Both the position numbers and the translations under genes were made by a program. This document shows positions 35,201-43,182 of a DNA stretch of 44,310 nucleotides, in pieces. The stretch's first letter is position 1. Each line of letters starts with the position of its first letter. Location of the stretch: the NCBI GenBank assembly GCA_964346495.1, contig CAYFUW010000005.1, forward strand, positions 1 through 44,310, in the 5' to 3' direction. Source of the stretch: JBGZFC01 sp964346495 (lineage in GTDB: Bacteria; Bacteroidota; Bacteroidia; Bacteroidales; Dysgonomonadaceae). The notes beneath the pieces are model-generated. The model was not told where the DNA came from, made no database searches, and saw nothing but the letters and a program-made list of their open reading frames with translations.

Positions 35201-35875
35201 CTAAAAAATCCACAATAAAATAATTACAACAAGTAGCGATGGCAACATATTCATTACACGTATTTTTTTGATTTCAAGGATATTAATTCCCAGCCCAATC
35301 AGTAAAATACCACCAACACTTGTCAATCCTAAGACAATATCTTCAGTAAAAAAGGAACTTGCAAACATTGCCAGAAGTGTAATCGACCCTTGAAAAACAA
35401 ACAAAGGCAGAGCAGAAAAAGCAACACCCACACCTAAAGCCGAAGCTAACAGAATAGCCGAGAAAAAATCCATCAAGGATTTTGTGAACAGCAGATCGGG
35501 CGAACCACCCGTACCTTCTTGTATAGCACCGACAATTGTCATGGAGCCGACACAAAACAGCAGAAAAGCGGTAATCAATCCTTCCGAAAACTTTTCGCTA
35601 CCGATACGAAATTTCTTTTTCAAATAATCACTCATTCGTTCGCTGCCACGCTCGATATTCAACCACTCGCCTAATAACGAGCCGATTGCCAAGCTACAGA
35701 CAGTGATAAGAATCTCTTTCATCTGTACTGCCATTGAAATCCCAATAGCAAGCGTAAAAAGTCCGATAGCTTGAAAATATATGGTGGTAACTCGTTCGGG
35801 CATACGCTTTTTTAGTAGAAGTCCTATCACACCACCACCGATTACCGCAACTGTATTTACAACTGTTCCAATCAT
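35201..35875 (-). CDS. DUF554 family membrane protein
   Basis: This 224-residue integral membrane protein has about six or seven transmembrane segments. The family hallmarks are the start GTVVNTVAVIGGGVIGLLLKKRMPERV, the central FLLFCVGSMTIVGAIQEGTGGSPDLLFTKSLMDFFSAILLASALGVGV and the later GGILLIGLGINILEIKKI. The DUF554 (YdfK-like) family is presumed to be transport-related but has no proven function. Its stop codon directly abuts the ATG of the amino acid antiporter, so they are cotranscribed. A possible -7 box TATTTTTG (minus strand, 35912-35919) lies about 37 bases upstream. Confidence 0.88.
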   Translation of the reverse strand: MIGTVVNTVAVIGGGVIGLLLKKRMPERVTTIYFQAIGLFTLAIGISMAVQMKEILITVCSLAIGSLLGEWLNIERGSERMSDYLKKKFRIGSEKFSEGLITAFLLFCVGSMTIVGAIQEGTGGSPDLLFTKSLMDFFSAILLASALGVGVAFSALPLFVFQGSITLLAMFASSFFTEDIVLGLTSVGGILLIGLGINILEIKKIRVMNMLPSLLVVIILLWIF

Positions 35876-36144
35876 TTATTTTTTGAATTTAGAAAAGTAA
35901 TATCCGAAACGCAAAAATACCAAAATTTTGCAACAATTAGGGTTTTATTCGGATTTATGTTTTACTGTCCGTAGTCAGATGTCGGAAGCCCGATGTTTTT
36001 ATTGCAAGGGAAGTGTGTTCGTGTTAGAAGTTTCTATCATTCGAACGGAGTGAGGAATCTGATCAGTTTTTAGTTATGAATGTTAAGCAGCGGCTAATTA
36101 AAAAAACTAGCTGCTACTTTGTCTAAAATCTAAAGTCGCAAACA
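35876..36144. repeat. Repeat-rich spacer with palindromic repeat copy B
   Basis: No gene was found. ATCATTCGAACGGAGTGAGG (from 36036) is the inverse of the TCACTGCGTTCGAAATGA-type word at 10771-10795. 36083-36120 is a second copy of the GTAGCAGCTAATT-type palindrome, with the AAAATCTAAAGTCGCAAA flank after it. Confidence 0.6.
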
Positions 36145-36173
36145 AAAAAAGTTGGCATTTAGCCAACTTTTTT
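36145..36173 (-). terminator. Terminator of the BspA-like pseudogene (bidirectional)
   Basis: AAAAAAGTTGGC (36145-36156) pairs with GCCAACTTTTTT (36162-36173) around a 5-nt loop, ATTTA. The stem ends in T runs on both strands. It lies just after the final stop codon of the minus-strand gene. Confidence 0.85.
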
Positions 36174-36177
36174 ATTA

Positions 36178-37405
36178 TTAGTAGTAAATTGCTTTCAAAG
36201 CTCCTTTAGGTGTTGTAATTATATATGTTCCCTTAGAGAAAGGATATGAAATAAAACCATCGCCTATCAAAGAGCTATGCACCAATACTCCGGAAATAGT
36301 GTAAATAGATACTCTATCGGACATATTGCAACCATTAATATGCAATCCTTCTGAAGTAATTGTAGCCGAAACCTCGTTATTTACTTCAACTCCTTGTATA
36401 GAGGAAGAAAAGTCTTTCTCTTCGATATTTAGGAACATACCCTAAACAGGATGAGACGAATATGCTGTAGCAGAGCCAATAGGAACATACAGTACACAAG
36501 TTGTATAATCAACATTTTCAAACGTGCTATTAGACACTTCGGGAGGTGTCGGATTTTTGCAGTTAATCTCCATTAATTTGTCACAACCTTCAAAAGCTGA
36601 ATATCCAATAGATGTAACAGAAGTACCAATTGTTAATGACGTCAAATTCTCACAACCTTCAAAAACAGAATTACTGATAGTAGTAATAGAATTAGGAATT
36701 GTTAAAGTGCCTGTTAAACCTGTACAATTACTAAAAGCGTAACTGCGAATATTGGTTACCGTATTTGGTATCGTTAATGTTCCGGTTAGCCCTGTACAAC
36801 CTTCAAAGGCAGAAAAATCGATAATCCTTACCGAACTAGGAATTGTTAAGGTTCCGATTAATCCGACAATTTCTAAAAGCATTACTACCTAACTCAGTTA
36901 CCGAAGAGCCAATTGTCAATGAAGTTAATGTTTGTTTATCTTGGAAAGGAGAATCTAACCAACTAGTAGAAATATCGCACCCCAAATGCAAACTTTCAAT
37001 CGGACAATTCTCAAAAACGTTTGTAGATTCACTGAAGTCTGCTCCAAAAATCAAATATTCAGCCCCATCTTCTAACACAATATCTTTCAACCCACTACAA
37101 TCAGAAAAAGCGTACGAGCCTACTGATGTAACCGAGTTGGGAATTGATAATGATGTTAAACCTGTACAATCAGAAAAAGCGTAATTACCAATAGAAGTGA
37201 CTCCACTTTCAAAGATCAATGTTTTTATATTATCTCTCTCTGAATACCAGGGAGGAAGGTTTTCTGGAGAATAATCAGGCATTTCGCCTGTACCTGTAAT
37301 TGTTAGTGTAAGATTATCACCACTGCCTGTTATGGTGTAAGATGTTGCTCCATACAGATAAATAATTGAGCACAGAGCCAAAATGAGAGTAGTAATTTTT
37401 TTCAT
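36178..37405 (-). pseudogene. BspA-like leucine-rich repeat surface protein, broken twice
   Basis: The gene starts at 37405 with a signal peptide (MKKITTLILALCSIIYLYGA), then a YTITGSGDNLTLTITGTGEMPDYSP region, then BspA-type LRR_5 repeats (LTSLSIPNSVTSVGSYAFSDCSGL and similar). It ends in a sorting-type C-terminal domain (VSIYTISGVLVHSS...GTYIITTPKGALKAIYY). Two lesions interrupt it. At about 36865 the frame shifts between FRNC and GLIGTLTIPSS, consistent with two lost bases (or one gained). At 36442-36444 an in-frame TAG sits within SSHPV-stop-GMFLNIEE, where Trp (TGG) would be expected. Restoring both would give about 409 residues. Such proteins act in adhesion and are exported by type IX-like systems. 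The promoter and terminator look intact, so the decay may be recent. Confidence 0.85.
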
Positions 37406-37449
37406 TTTTATAATAGTTTTGGTTAATAAAGCATGTATCTTTAAAAAAA

Positions 37450-37480
37450 CAAAGGTAAATAATGATTGCAAAACAAACAA
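37450..37480 (-). promoter_or_regulatory. Promoter of the BspA-like pseudogene
   Basis: On the minus strand, TACCTTTG (37450-37457) is preceded by a TTG with a 20-base spacer, giving a good Bacteroidota-type promoter. The leader to the ATG at 37405 would be about 40 nt. Confidence 0.55.
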
Positions 37481-37545
37481 TGAAACAGATAAATTAAATT
37501 CTTTTTTTATTATCAACACATCTAATACATCCGATAATTTTTTCG

Positions 37546-37553
37546 TACCTTTG
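37546..37553 (+). promoter_or_regulatory. Candidate -7 promoter box for the DUF4494-yggS-HAD operon
   Basis: TACCTTTG matches TAnnTTTG and would give a leader of about 80 nt. The -33 TTG is not evident. Confidence 0.5.
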
Positions 37554-37637
37554 TTTTTGTTACAAATATTGTGTGCCAATAGGTGCACTAACATAAAATA
37601 AATACACTTAATCAATTAAAATTAAACATATTAATAT

Positions 37638-38087
37638 ATGCACAACTGGTTTGAATGCAAAGTGCGTTACGATAAAACGCTCGACACAGGAATTATAAAA
37701 ACAGTAACCGAACCCTATTTGGTAGATGCTTTTTCGTTTACCGAAGCCGAAGCACGCATCATAAAAGAGATGACGCCCTATATTTCGGGTGATTTTTCGG
37801 TTGCCGATATTAAAAGAGTAAAATTTGGCGACACCTTTTTCAACGAAACAGGCGACAGATACTTCAAAGCAAAACTTTATTTTATAACGCTTGACGAAAA
37901 AAGCGGTTCGGAAAAGAAAACTGCGGTAAATATGCTTGTTCAGGCTACGGAATTGAAAGAGGCAGTGGAAATTGTAGAAACAGAAATGAAAAAAACAATG
38001 ATAGATTACACCATAGCATCGGTTATAGAAACGGCTATTATGGATGTTTATCAGTATGAAAGTGAAAAGGAGAGTAACGAAGAATGA
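37638..38087 (+). CDS. DUF4494 family protein
   Basis: This 149-residue soluble protein matches DUF4494, a family restricted to Bacteroidota. Characteristic stretches are HNWFECKVRYDKT, VTEPYLVDAFSFTEAEARI and GDRYFKAKLYFITLDEKSG. No catalytic motif, signal peptide or membrane segment is visible, and the function is unknown. Its stop codon overlaps the yggS start (ATGA), so the two are translationally coupled. This pairing suggests a link to PLP or amino acid homeostasis, but that is only positional. Confidence 0.87.
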   Translation: MHNWFECKVRYDKTLDTGIIKTVTEPYLVDAFSFTEAEARIIKEMTPYISGDFSVADIKRVKFGDTFFNETGDRYFKAKLYFITLDEKSGSEKKTAVNMLVQATELKEAVEIVETEMKKTMIDYTIASVIETAIMDVYQYESEKESNEE

Positions 38088-38746
38088 GTGTAAAAGCAAA
38101 TATTGAAGAGTTAAGAAAAGAGGTACCCGAACATGTAAAAATAGTGGCAGTTTCTAAGTTTCATCCTTCGGAGATGATTCGTGAAGCTTACGATTGCGGG
38201 CATAAGTTTTTTGGCGAAAGTCGTGTACAGGAAGTGATAGAAAAGCAACCCGAATTGCCTGGCGATATAGAGTGGCATTTCGTGGGAAGTTTGCAACGCA
38301 ACAAGGTGAAATTTATCGCACCTTTTGTTACGTTAATTCATAGTTTAGATAGCGAACGATTGATGCGAACAATCGAAACTCAAGGTGCGGCAAACAATCG
38401 TATAATATCATGTCTGTTACAACTTCATGTTGCCGACGAAGATACGAAATCGGGTTTTTCACCTGACGAGTGTCGCCAATTTCTTGCCGACGGCAAATGG
38501 CGTGAATGTAAGCACGTGCAACTTGCCGGAGTTATGGGAATGGCAACATTTACCGACGATATGGAACAGGTTCGCAGCGAGTTTAGACAAATAAAATCGC
38601 TTTTCGACGAGTTCAAACAGCAATATTTTGCCGATGATGAAAACTTTAAAGAGATTTCTATGGGTATGTCGGGTGACTATCCTATTGCTATAGAAGAAGG
38701 CAGTACAATTATCAGAGTTGGAACATTAATTTTTGGAGGAAGATAA
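38084..38746 (+). CDS. yggS: YggS/PLPBP family PLP-binding protein
   Basis: This 220-residue protein keeps vitamin B6 balance by binding PLP without a known enzymatic reaction. The PLP Lys is in KIVAVSKFHPSE. Other family motifs are DCGHKFFGESRVQE, IEWHFVGSLQRNKVKFI, LQLHVADEDTKSGF and the C-terminal GMSGDYPIAIEEGSTIIRVGTLIFGGR. It overlaps the upstream DUF4494 gene by 4 bases and is followed after 1 base by the HAD gene, so it is the middle gene of a compact operon. Confidence 0.94.
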   Translation: MSVKANIEELRKEVPEHVKIVAVSKFHPSEMIREAYDCGHKFFGESRVQEVIEKQPELPGDIEWHFVGSLQRNKVKFIAPFVTLIHSLDSERLMRTIETQGAANNRIISCLLQLHVADEDTKSGFSPDECRQFLADGKWRECKHVQLAGVMGMATFTDDMEQVRSEFRQIKSLFDEFKQQYFADDENFKEISMGMSGDYPIAIEEGSTIIRVGTLIFGGR

Positions 38747-38747
38747 A

Positions 38748-39506
38748 TTGATAAAAGAGATAGAGAAAGAGTTTAAGCTGTACCTTCAAAAACAAGGTTT
38801 TAAACAGTTTGATTTAAAGGCAGTTCTTATCGATATGGATGGCGTGCTTTACGACTCTATGCCATCGCACGAGGAAGCGTGGCAACGTGCGGCTCATGAT
38901 TTGAATTTAATTGCAGAGCCTAACGAGTTTTTTATAAATGAAGGCAGAACGGGAAAATCAACGATTAACATATTGTACAACAGAACACATGGACGTGATG
39001 CTACCGATGAGGAGATAGAGAAAGTATATAAAGTAAAATCTGATCATTTTTTGCAGATTAATACGAATGCCGTAATGGAAGGTGCTTTCGATATGCTAAA
39101 CAAAATAAAATCCTGTGGTCTGACTCCTGTTTTAGTAACAGGCTCAGCACAACAAATGTTGCTCGATAAGTTAGAAAACAATTTCCCGGATATTTTTACA
39201 CCCGAAACTATGGTAACTGCTTTCGATGTGGAAATCGGCAAACCGCATCCCGAACCTTTTCTTATGGGATTGGAAAAAGGTGGCAATCTTGCTCCAAATC
39301 AAGCTATAGCAATAGAAAATGCACCTATGGGTGTGGAGTCGGCACACAAAGCAGGAGTTTTCACAATTGCCGTAAATACAGGTCCTTTAACTGATAATAT
39401 GCTTTCGGATGCGGGAGCAAATGTGATTTTTCAGTCGGTAAAGGAACTTTCGGATTCGTGGGAAGGCATTATGGATGTTATAAGAAATATTACAATCGTA
39501 GAATAA
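38748..39506 (+). CDS. HAD family phosphatase / beta-phosphoglucomutase-like
   Basis: This HAD hydrolase is about 252 residues. Motif I is LIDMDGVLYDSMPSHEEAW (nucleophile Asp and the DxDGV pattern), motif II VTGSAQ, motif III GKPHPEPF and motif IV IENAPMGVESA. The helical cap sits after motif I, as in the beta-phosphoglucomutase/GPP subgroup. The substrate is likely a sugar phosphate, not further defined. I choose the TTG at 38748 because GGAGGA (38735-38740) lies at ideal Shine-Dalgarno distance. The frame is also open to a TTG at 38733, inside yggS. It starts 1 base after the yggS stop. Confidence 0.88.
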   Translation: MIKEIEKEFKLYLQKQGFKQFDLKAVLIDMDGVLYDSMPSHEEAWQRAAHDLNLIAEPNEFFINEGRTGKSTINILYNRTHGRDATDEEIEKVYKVKSDHFLQINTNAVMEGAFDMLNKIKSCGLTPVLVTGSAQQMLLDKLENNFPDIFTPETMVTAFDVEIGKPHPEPFLMGLEKGGNLAPNQAIAIENAPMGVESAHKAGVFTIAVNTGPLTDNMLSDAGANVIFQSVKELSDSWEGIMDVIRNITIVE

Positions 39507-39510
39507 AATG

Positions 39511-39576
39511 TATTTGCGATTTTAGATTTCGGATTTTTGACTAAGTAGCTGCTAATTCAAAATTAGCTGCTACTTT
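39511..39576 (-). repeat. Palindromic intergenic repeat, copy C
   Basis: The palindrome AAGTAGCTGCTAATT / AATTAGCTGCTACTT (one mismatch) is preceded by TGCGATTTTAGATTTCGGAT. Relative to copies A and B the unit is inverted, with the flank now on the left. Confidence 0.7.
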
Positions 39577-39596
39577 CTCGAGAACTATTCAAACAA

Positions 39597-39614
39597 GTCG
39601 GGATTGCAAATCCC
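39597..39614. repeat. Small hairpin repeat GTCGGGATTGCAAATCCC
   Basis: GGGATT pairs with AATCCC. It is identical to 3023-3040 except for one loop base. Confidence 0.6.
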
Positions 39615-39647
39615 TTAGACATTTACAATTAATAATAAAATACAACT

Positions 39648-41579
39648 ATGAGCACAAGTATCAACGATTTCGGTTTTCTTAGGGTTGCTGCGGCATCGCC
39701 AAAGATGAGAGTTGCAGATTGCGATTACAATTTGCAAGAGATTAAAACGGTAATTCAGAAAGCCATTGAGCAAGATGTGCAACTGCTTTGCTTTCCCGAA
39801 CTGTGCCTTACCGGATACACGTGTGGCGATCTGTTTTTTCAGTCGACACTTCAAAAAAAGGCTGTTGAGTCGTTGATAAATTTGGCTGATTTTCTGAAAG
39901 ATAAACCAACTATCATAGTTGTTGTCGGGTTGCCTCTATTACACCAAAATTCGCTTTACAACGTTGCTGCCGTAGTTTCAAACGAAGGAATTATGGGATT
40001 TGTCCCGAAAAAATATATTCCTGATTACTATGAATCTAATGAAAAACGGTGGTTTCAAAGTGGCGATTTAATTCAAAGTTTCGGTATCGAAGTCGGAGAA
40101 GATGTTTATCCGTTTTCAGCAGAAAACATAATTTTTGAGACCCCTTTCGGCAACTTCGGAATAGAAATCGGAGAAGATTTGTGGATGCCTGTTCCGCCTT
40201 CATCGCTTCTTGCCATGCAAGGTGCCGATGTAATTCTTAATCTTTCGGCAAGCAATGAGTTGATTGGGAGAAACGAATACCGAAAATCGCTTGTTGCTCT
40301 ACAATCGGGCAGATGCAATGCAGGATACGTTTATGCTTCGGCAGGATGTGGCGAATCTACTACCGATATGACCTTTTCGGGTGCATGCTTTATAGCCGAA
40401 AATGGCACGATACTACAAGAATCGAAACGATTTTCTCTTGAAAATGAGATGATTGTTTCTGATATTGACGTTTCGGCATTGCGTCATGACCGAATTGTAA
40501 CCCTAAATTTCACAATATTTGAAAACCCTGTAACTATCCCTTGCAAAATTGAACCTGCTTCAACATCTAAGTTGCATCGAAAACTAAATGCACATCCATT
40601 TATTCCATCGGAAGAGAAACGAAACGAAAGTTTGAGCGAAGTGTTTAATATCCAGTCTTTCGGATTAGCAAAAAGATTGATGCACACAGGAATAAAATCT
40701 GCAGTTATTGGCATTTCAGGCGGATTAGACTCTACTTTGGCACTATTGGTTACCGTGAAAGCATTTGATATTTTGGGTATTTCAAGAGAAAACATCATAG
40801 GGATAACTATGCCCGGCTTCGGCACAACCGAAAGGACTTACAGCAATGCAATGAAGTTGATGAAATCGTTGGGTGTTTCAACCAAAGTAATTTCTATTGT
40901 AGATGCTGTTACACAACATCTAAGTGACATAGAACACGATATAAATCAACACGATATTACTTACGAAAATGCGCAAGCACGTGAGCGTACTCAAATTTTG
41001 ATGGATTACGCGAACAAAGTCAATGGTTTAGTTATCGGAACAGGAAATTTATCGGAACTTGCGCTCGGCTGGGCAACATACAACGGCGACCACATGTCGA
41101 TGTATGCCGTGAATGCCGGTGTACCTAAAACTTTGGTGGCTTCACTCACTCGCTGGATTGCCGATACACAAACGGATGAATCGACAAAAGCAATTCTACA
41201 CGATATTCTCGACACACCATTCAGTCCCGAACTTTTACCTGCCGACAGTGAAGGAAAAATCGCACAAAAAACAGAAAACTTTGTAGGTCCTTATGAACTT
41301 CACGATTTCTTTATACATCGAATGTTACGCCACGGCGATGAACCTAAACGAATCCTTTTTATTGCCGAACAAGCTTTTGAAGGTCGATATACGGCGAATG
41401 AAATAAAAAAATGGTTACATGTCTTTTACAAACGCTTTTTCTCGCAACAGTTTAAACGCTCTTGTATGCCGGACAGTGTAAAAGTCGGTTCTGTAGGACT
41501 TTCACCACGAGGCGATTTGAAAATGCCGAGCGATGCTTTAGCGAAAATATGGACGGAGCAACTTGAGCAACTAAAATAA
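39648..41579 (+). CDS. nadE: NAD+ synthase with a substituted glutaminase catalytic Cys
   Basis: The enzyme makes NAD+ from deamido-NAD+ with ATP. At 643 residues it is the two-domain, glutamine-dependent type: a nitrilase-like glutaminase (about 1-300) and a synthetase domain with the ATP P-loop GISGGLDSTLALL. The synthetase part looks intact (SGGLDS, GTGNLSELALGW). In the glutaminase the catalytic Glu (Glu51, CFPELCLTGYTCGD) and Lys (Lys121, VPKKYIPDYYE) are kept. The catalytic Cys, normally in GIEICEDLW, is replaced by Gly175 (GIEIGEDLW). The codon is GGA, at least two changes from either Cys codon. The protein would then depend on free ammonia. The ATG at 39648 fits the family N-terminus. 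Confidence 0.94.
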   Translation: MSTSINDFGFLRVAAASPKMRVADCDYNLQEIKTVIQKAIEQDVQLLCFPELCLTGYTCGDLFFQSTLQKKAVESLINLADFLKDKPTIIVVVGLPLLHQNSLYNVAAVVSNEGIMGFVPKKYIPDYYESNEKRWFQSGDLIQSFGIEVGEDVYPFSAENIIFETPFGNFGIEIGEDLWMPVPPSSLLAMQGADVILNLSASNELIGRNEYRKSLVALQSGRCNAGYVYASAGCGESTTDMTFSGACFIAENGTILQESKRFSLENEMIVSDIDVSALRHDRIVTLNFTIFENPVTIPCKIEPASTSKLHRKLNAHPFIPSEEKRNESLSEVFNIQSFGLAKRLMHTGIKSAVIGISGGLDSTLALLVTVKAFDILGISRENIIGITMPGFGTTERTYSNAMKLMKSLGVSTKVISIVDAVTQHLSDIEHDINQHDITYENAQARERTQILMDYANKVNGLVIGTGNLSELALGWATYNGDHMSMYAVNAGVPKTLVASLTRWIADTQTDESTKAILHDILDTPFSPELLPADSEGKIAQKTENFVGPYELHDFFIHRMLRHGDEPKRILFIAEQAFEGRYTANEIKKWLHVFYKRFFSQQFKRSCMPDSVKVGSVGLSPRGDLKMPSDALAKIWTEQLEQLK

Positions 41580-41616
41580 CTTTAACTCTAAAATTAGGAC
41601 TAATTATATAGTTAAT

Positions 41617-43035
41617 ATGCAACAACTTATAACCCTTTTTAAAAATCATACAGGAATAGCAAACCCGAAGATAGAAGCTCTGCCAACGTCCGGCTCCAAC
41701 AGGAAATATTACAGACTTACTAAAGACAATATTTCAATTATCGGCGTACACGGAGAGTCACGTGAAGAGAATCGTGCTTTTATTGCAATGGCGCAGCACT
41801 TTCGCAAGCAAAATCTCCCTGTTCCACAGGTATTGGCTGTTTCGGAAGATGAGATGTTTTATATTCAAACCGATTTGGGCGACAAAACTCTTTTCGATAC
41901 TATTAAAGAGGGTCGTGCGACCGGAGTTTTCGGACACTACGAAAAGCAACTGCTTCATAAAACTATCGCTCAACTTGCCGATTTTCAGGTAAAAGCTGCC
42001 GATGGTTTCGATTTTTCGGTCTGTTATCCGCAACCGCAATTTAATAAGCGTTCGGTGCATTGGGATTTAAACTATTTCAAATACAACTTTCTGAAAACTA
42101 CAGGAATGGAGTTTCAGGAAGATTTGCTAGAGAATGACTTTGAACTGTTGGCGAAAGATTTACTTCAAGATGAGCACAACATGTTTATGTATCGCGATTT
42201 TCAGTCGCGAAACGTGATGCTGGTTGATGATAATCCCTATTTTATCGATTTCCAGGGCGGACGAAAAGGTCCTGTTTATTACGATGTTGCATCTTTCCTG
42301 TGGCAAGCGAGAGCCAATTTCCCAAACGAATTGCGTGAAGAGCTTATCGAAACTTATATCAAATCACTCCAAAAACATATCAATATAGATAGAGACAAAT
42401 TTTCTAATCGATTGCGACAATTTGTGCTATTTAGAACACTTCAGGTATTGGGCGCATACGGATTTCGCGGATATTTTGAGAAAAAACCGCACTTTATACA
42501 GAGTATTCCTTTTGCTCTCAACAATTTGCGAGAAACAGTGAAAGATGGATTCGACAAATATCCATATCTGAAAAGCATATTATCGGAAATGCTTGATTTA
42601 AAACAATTTGCCGACAGTCAAAAACGTCAACTGGAATTGCGTGTTTTTAGCTTTGCATATAAAAAAGGTATTCCAAACGACACATCGGGAAATGGCGGCG
42701 GTTATGTATTCGACTGTCGTGCAATTAATAATCCGGGAAAATTTGACAGATACAAAAACGTAACCGGATTGGATGAGCCGGTAATAAAGTTTATAGAAGA
42801 CGATGGCGAGATGAAACTCTTTTTAGACGATATTTTACCGTTAGTAGAGCGTCATGTGAAACGTTATATGGAGCGAAATTTCACCGACTTGATGGTCTCT
42901 TTCGGCTGTACAGGCGGTCAGCATCGTTCAGTTTATGCAGCACAGAAAACTGCGGAACATATTCACAAGAAGTTTGGAATTAAAGTTTCATTGGTGCATC
43001 GTGAACAAAATATAGACCAAATATTTAGACCTTAG
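41617..43035 (+). CDS. APH-type kinase fused to a RapZ C-terminal domain
   Basis: This 472-residue protein has two parts. Residues 1 to about 320 are an aminoglycoside phosphotransferase-like kinase of the AmgK sugar-kinase type. The catalytic loop is YRDFQSRNVML with Asp194, and the metal-binding Asp211 is in FIDFQGGRKGP. Residues from about 337 to 472 (LELRVFSFAYKKGIP...GCTGGQHRSVYAAQKTAEHI) match the C-terminal domain of RapZ, including the GCTGGxHRS loop. In E. coli that domain senses glucosamine-6-phosphate, and AmgK phosphorylates MurNAc/GlcNAc, so an amino-sugar recycling kinase with a built-in sensor domain is a reasonable guess. No MurU-type nucleotidyltransferase lies in this window next to it. 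Confidence 0.85.
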   Translation: MQQLITLFKNHTGIANPKIEALPTSGSNRKYYRLTKDNISIIGVHGESREENRAFIAMAQHFRKQNLPVPQVLAVSEDEMFYIQTDLGDKTLFDTIKEGRATGVFGHYEKQLLHKTIAQLADFQVKAADGFDFSVCYPQPQFNKRSVHWDLNYFKYNFLKTTGMEFQEDLLENDFELLAKDLLQDEHNMFMYRDFQSRNVMLVDDNPYFIDFQGGRKGPVYYDVASFLWQARANFPNELREELIETYIKSLQKHINIDRDKFSNRLRQFVLFRTLQVLGAYGFRGYFEKKPHFIQSIPFALNNLRETVKDGFDKYPYLKSILSEMLDLKQFADSQKRQLELRVFSFAYKKGIPNDTSGNGGGYVFDCRAINNPGKFDRYKNVTGLDEPVIKFIEDDGEMKLFLDDILPLVERHVKRYMERNFTDLMVSFGCTGGQHRSVYAAQKTAEHIHKKFGIKVSLVHREQNIDQIFRP

Positions 43036-43107
43036 AGAAAACAGCAATAAAAAAAGTGTAATTTTTCCACAATATTTACTCTGTTTTTGTTTTTTAACAG
43101 AAATAAA

Positions 43108-43123
43108 AACCTATTTATAGGTT
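43108..43123 (+). promoter_or_regulatory. Small palindrome upstream of the DUF4382 gene
   Basis: AACCTA (43108-43113) and TAGGTT (43118-43123) form a perfect 6-bp inverted repeat about 60 bases before the ATG. It could be an operator or a leader hairpin. No T tract follows, so it is not a terminator. Confidence 0.3.
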
Positions 43124-43182
43124 ATTATTCAGAACTTTGCCATATAAAGTTAATTTATTATCCACAATTAAATTTTTAATTT

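Noticed and set aside
36442..36444. TAG as a read-through or reassigned codon in the BspA-like gene
   Set aside because: TAG ends other intact genes here (for example sufE at 6764), and a separate frameshift already breaks the gene, so a pseudogene is simpler.
37406..37615. N-terminal extension of the BspA-like frame to 37615
   Set aside because: The ATG at 37405 begins a textbook signal peptide, and a promoter at 37450-37480 lies inside the extension.
37608..38099. Minus-strand open frame across the DUF4494 gene
   Set aside because: The plus-strand frame matches a known family. The opposite frame has a low-complexity Phe/Cys/His-rich translation typical of antisense shadows.
41617..42580. 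Aminoglycoside resistance gene
   Set aside because: The kinase fold is shared by many sugar and choline kinases. The fusion to a RapZ domain points to amino-sugar metabolism, not antibiotic resistance.
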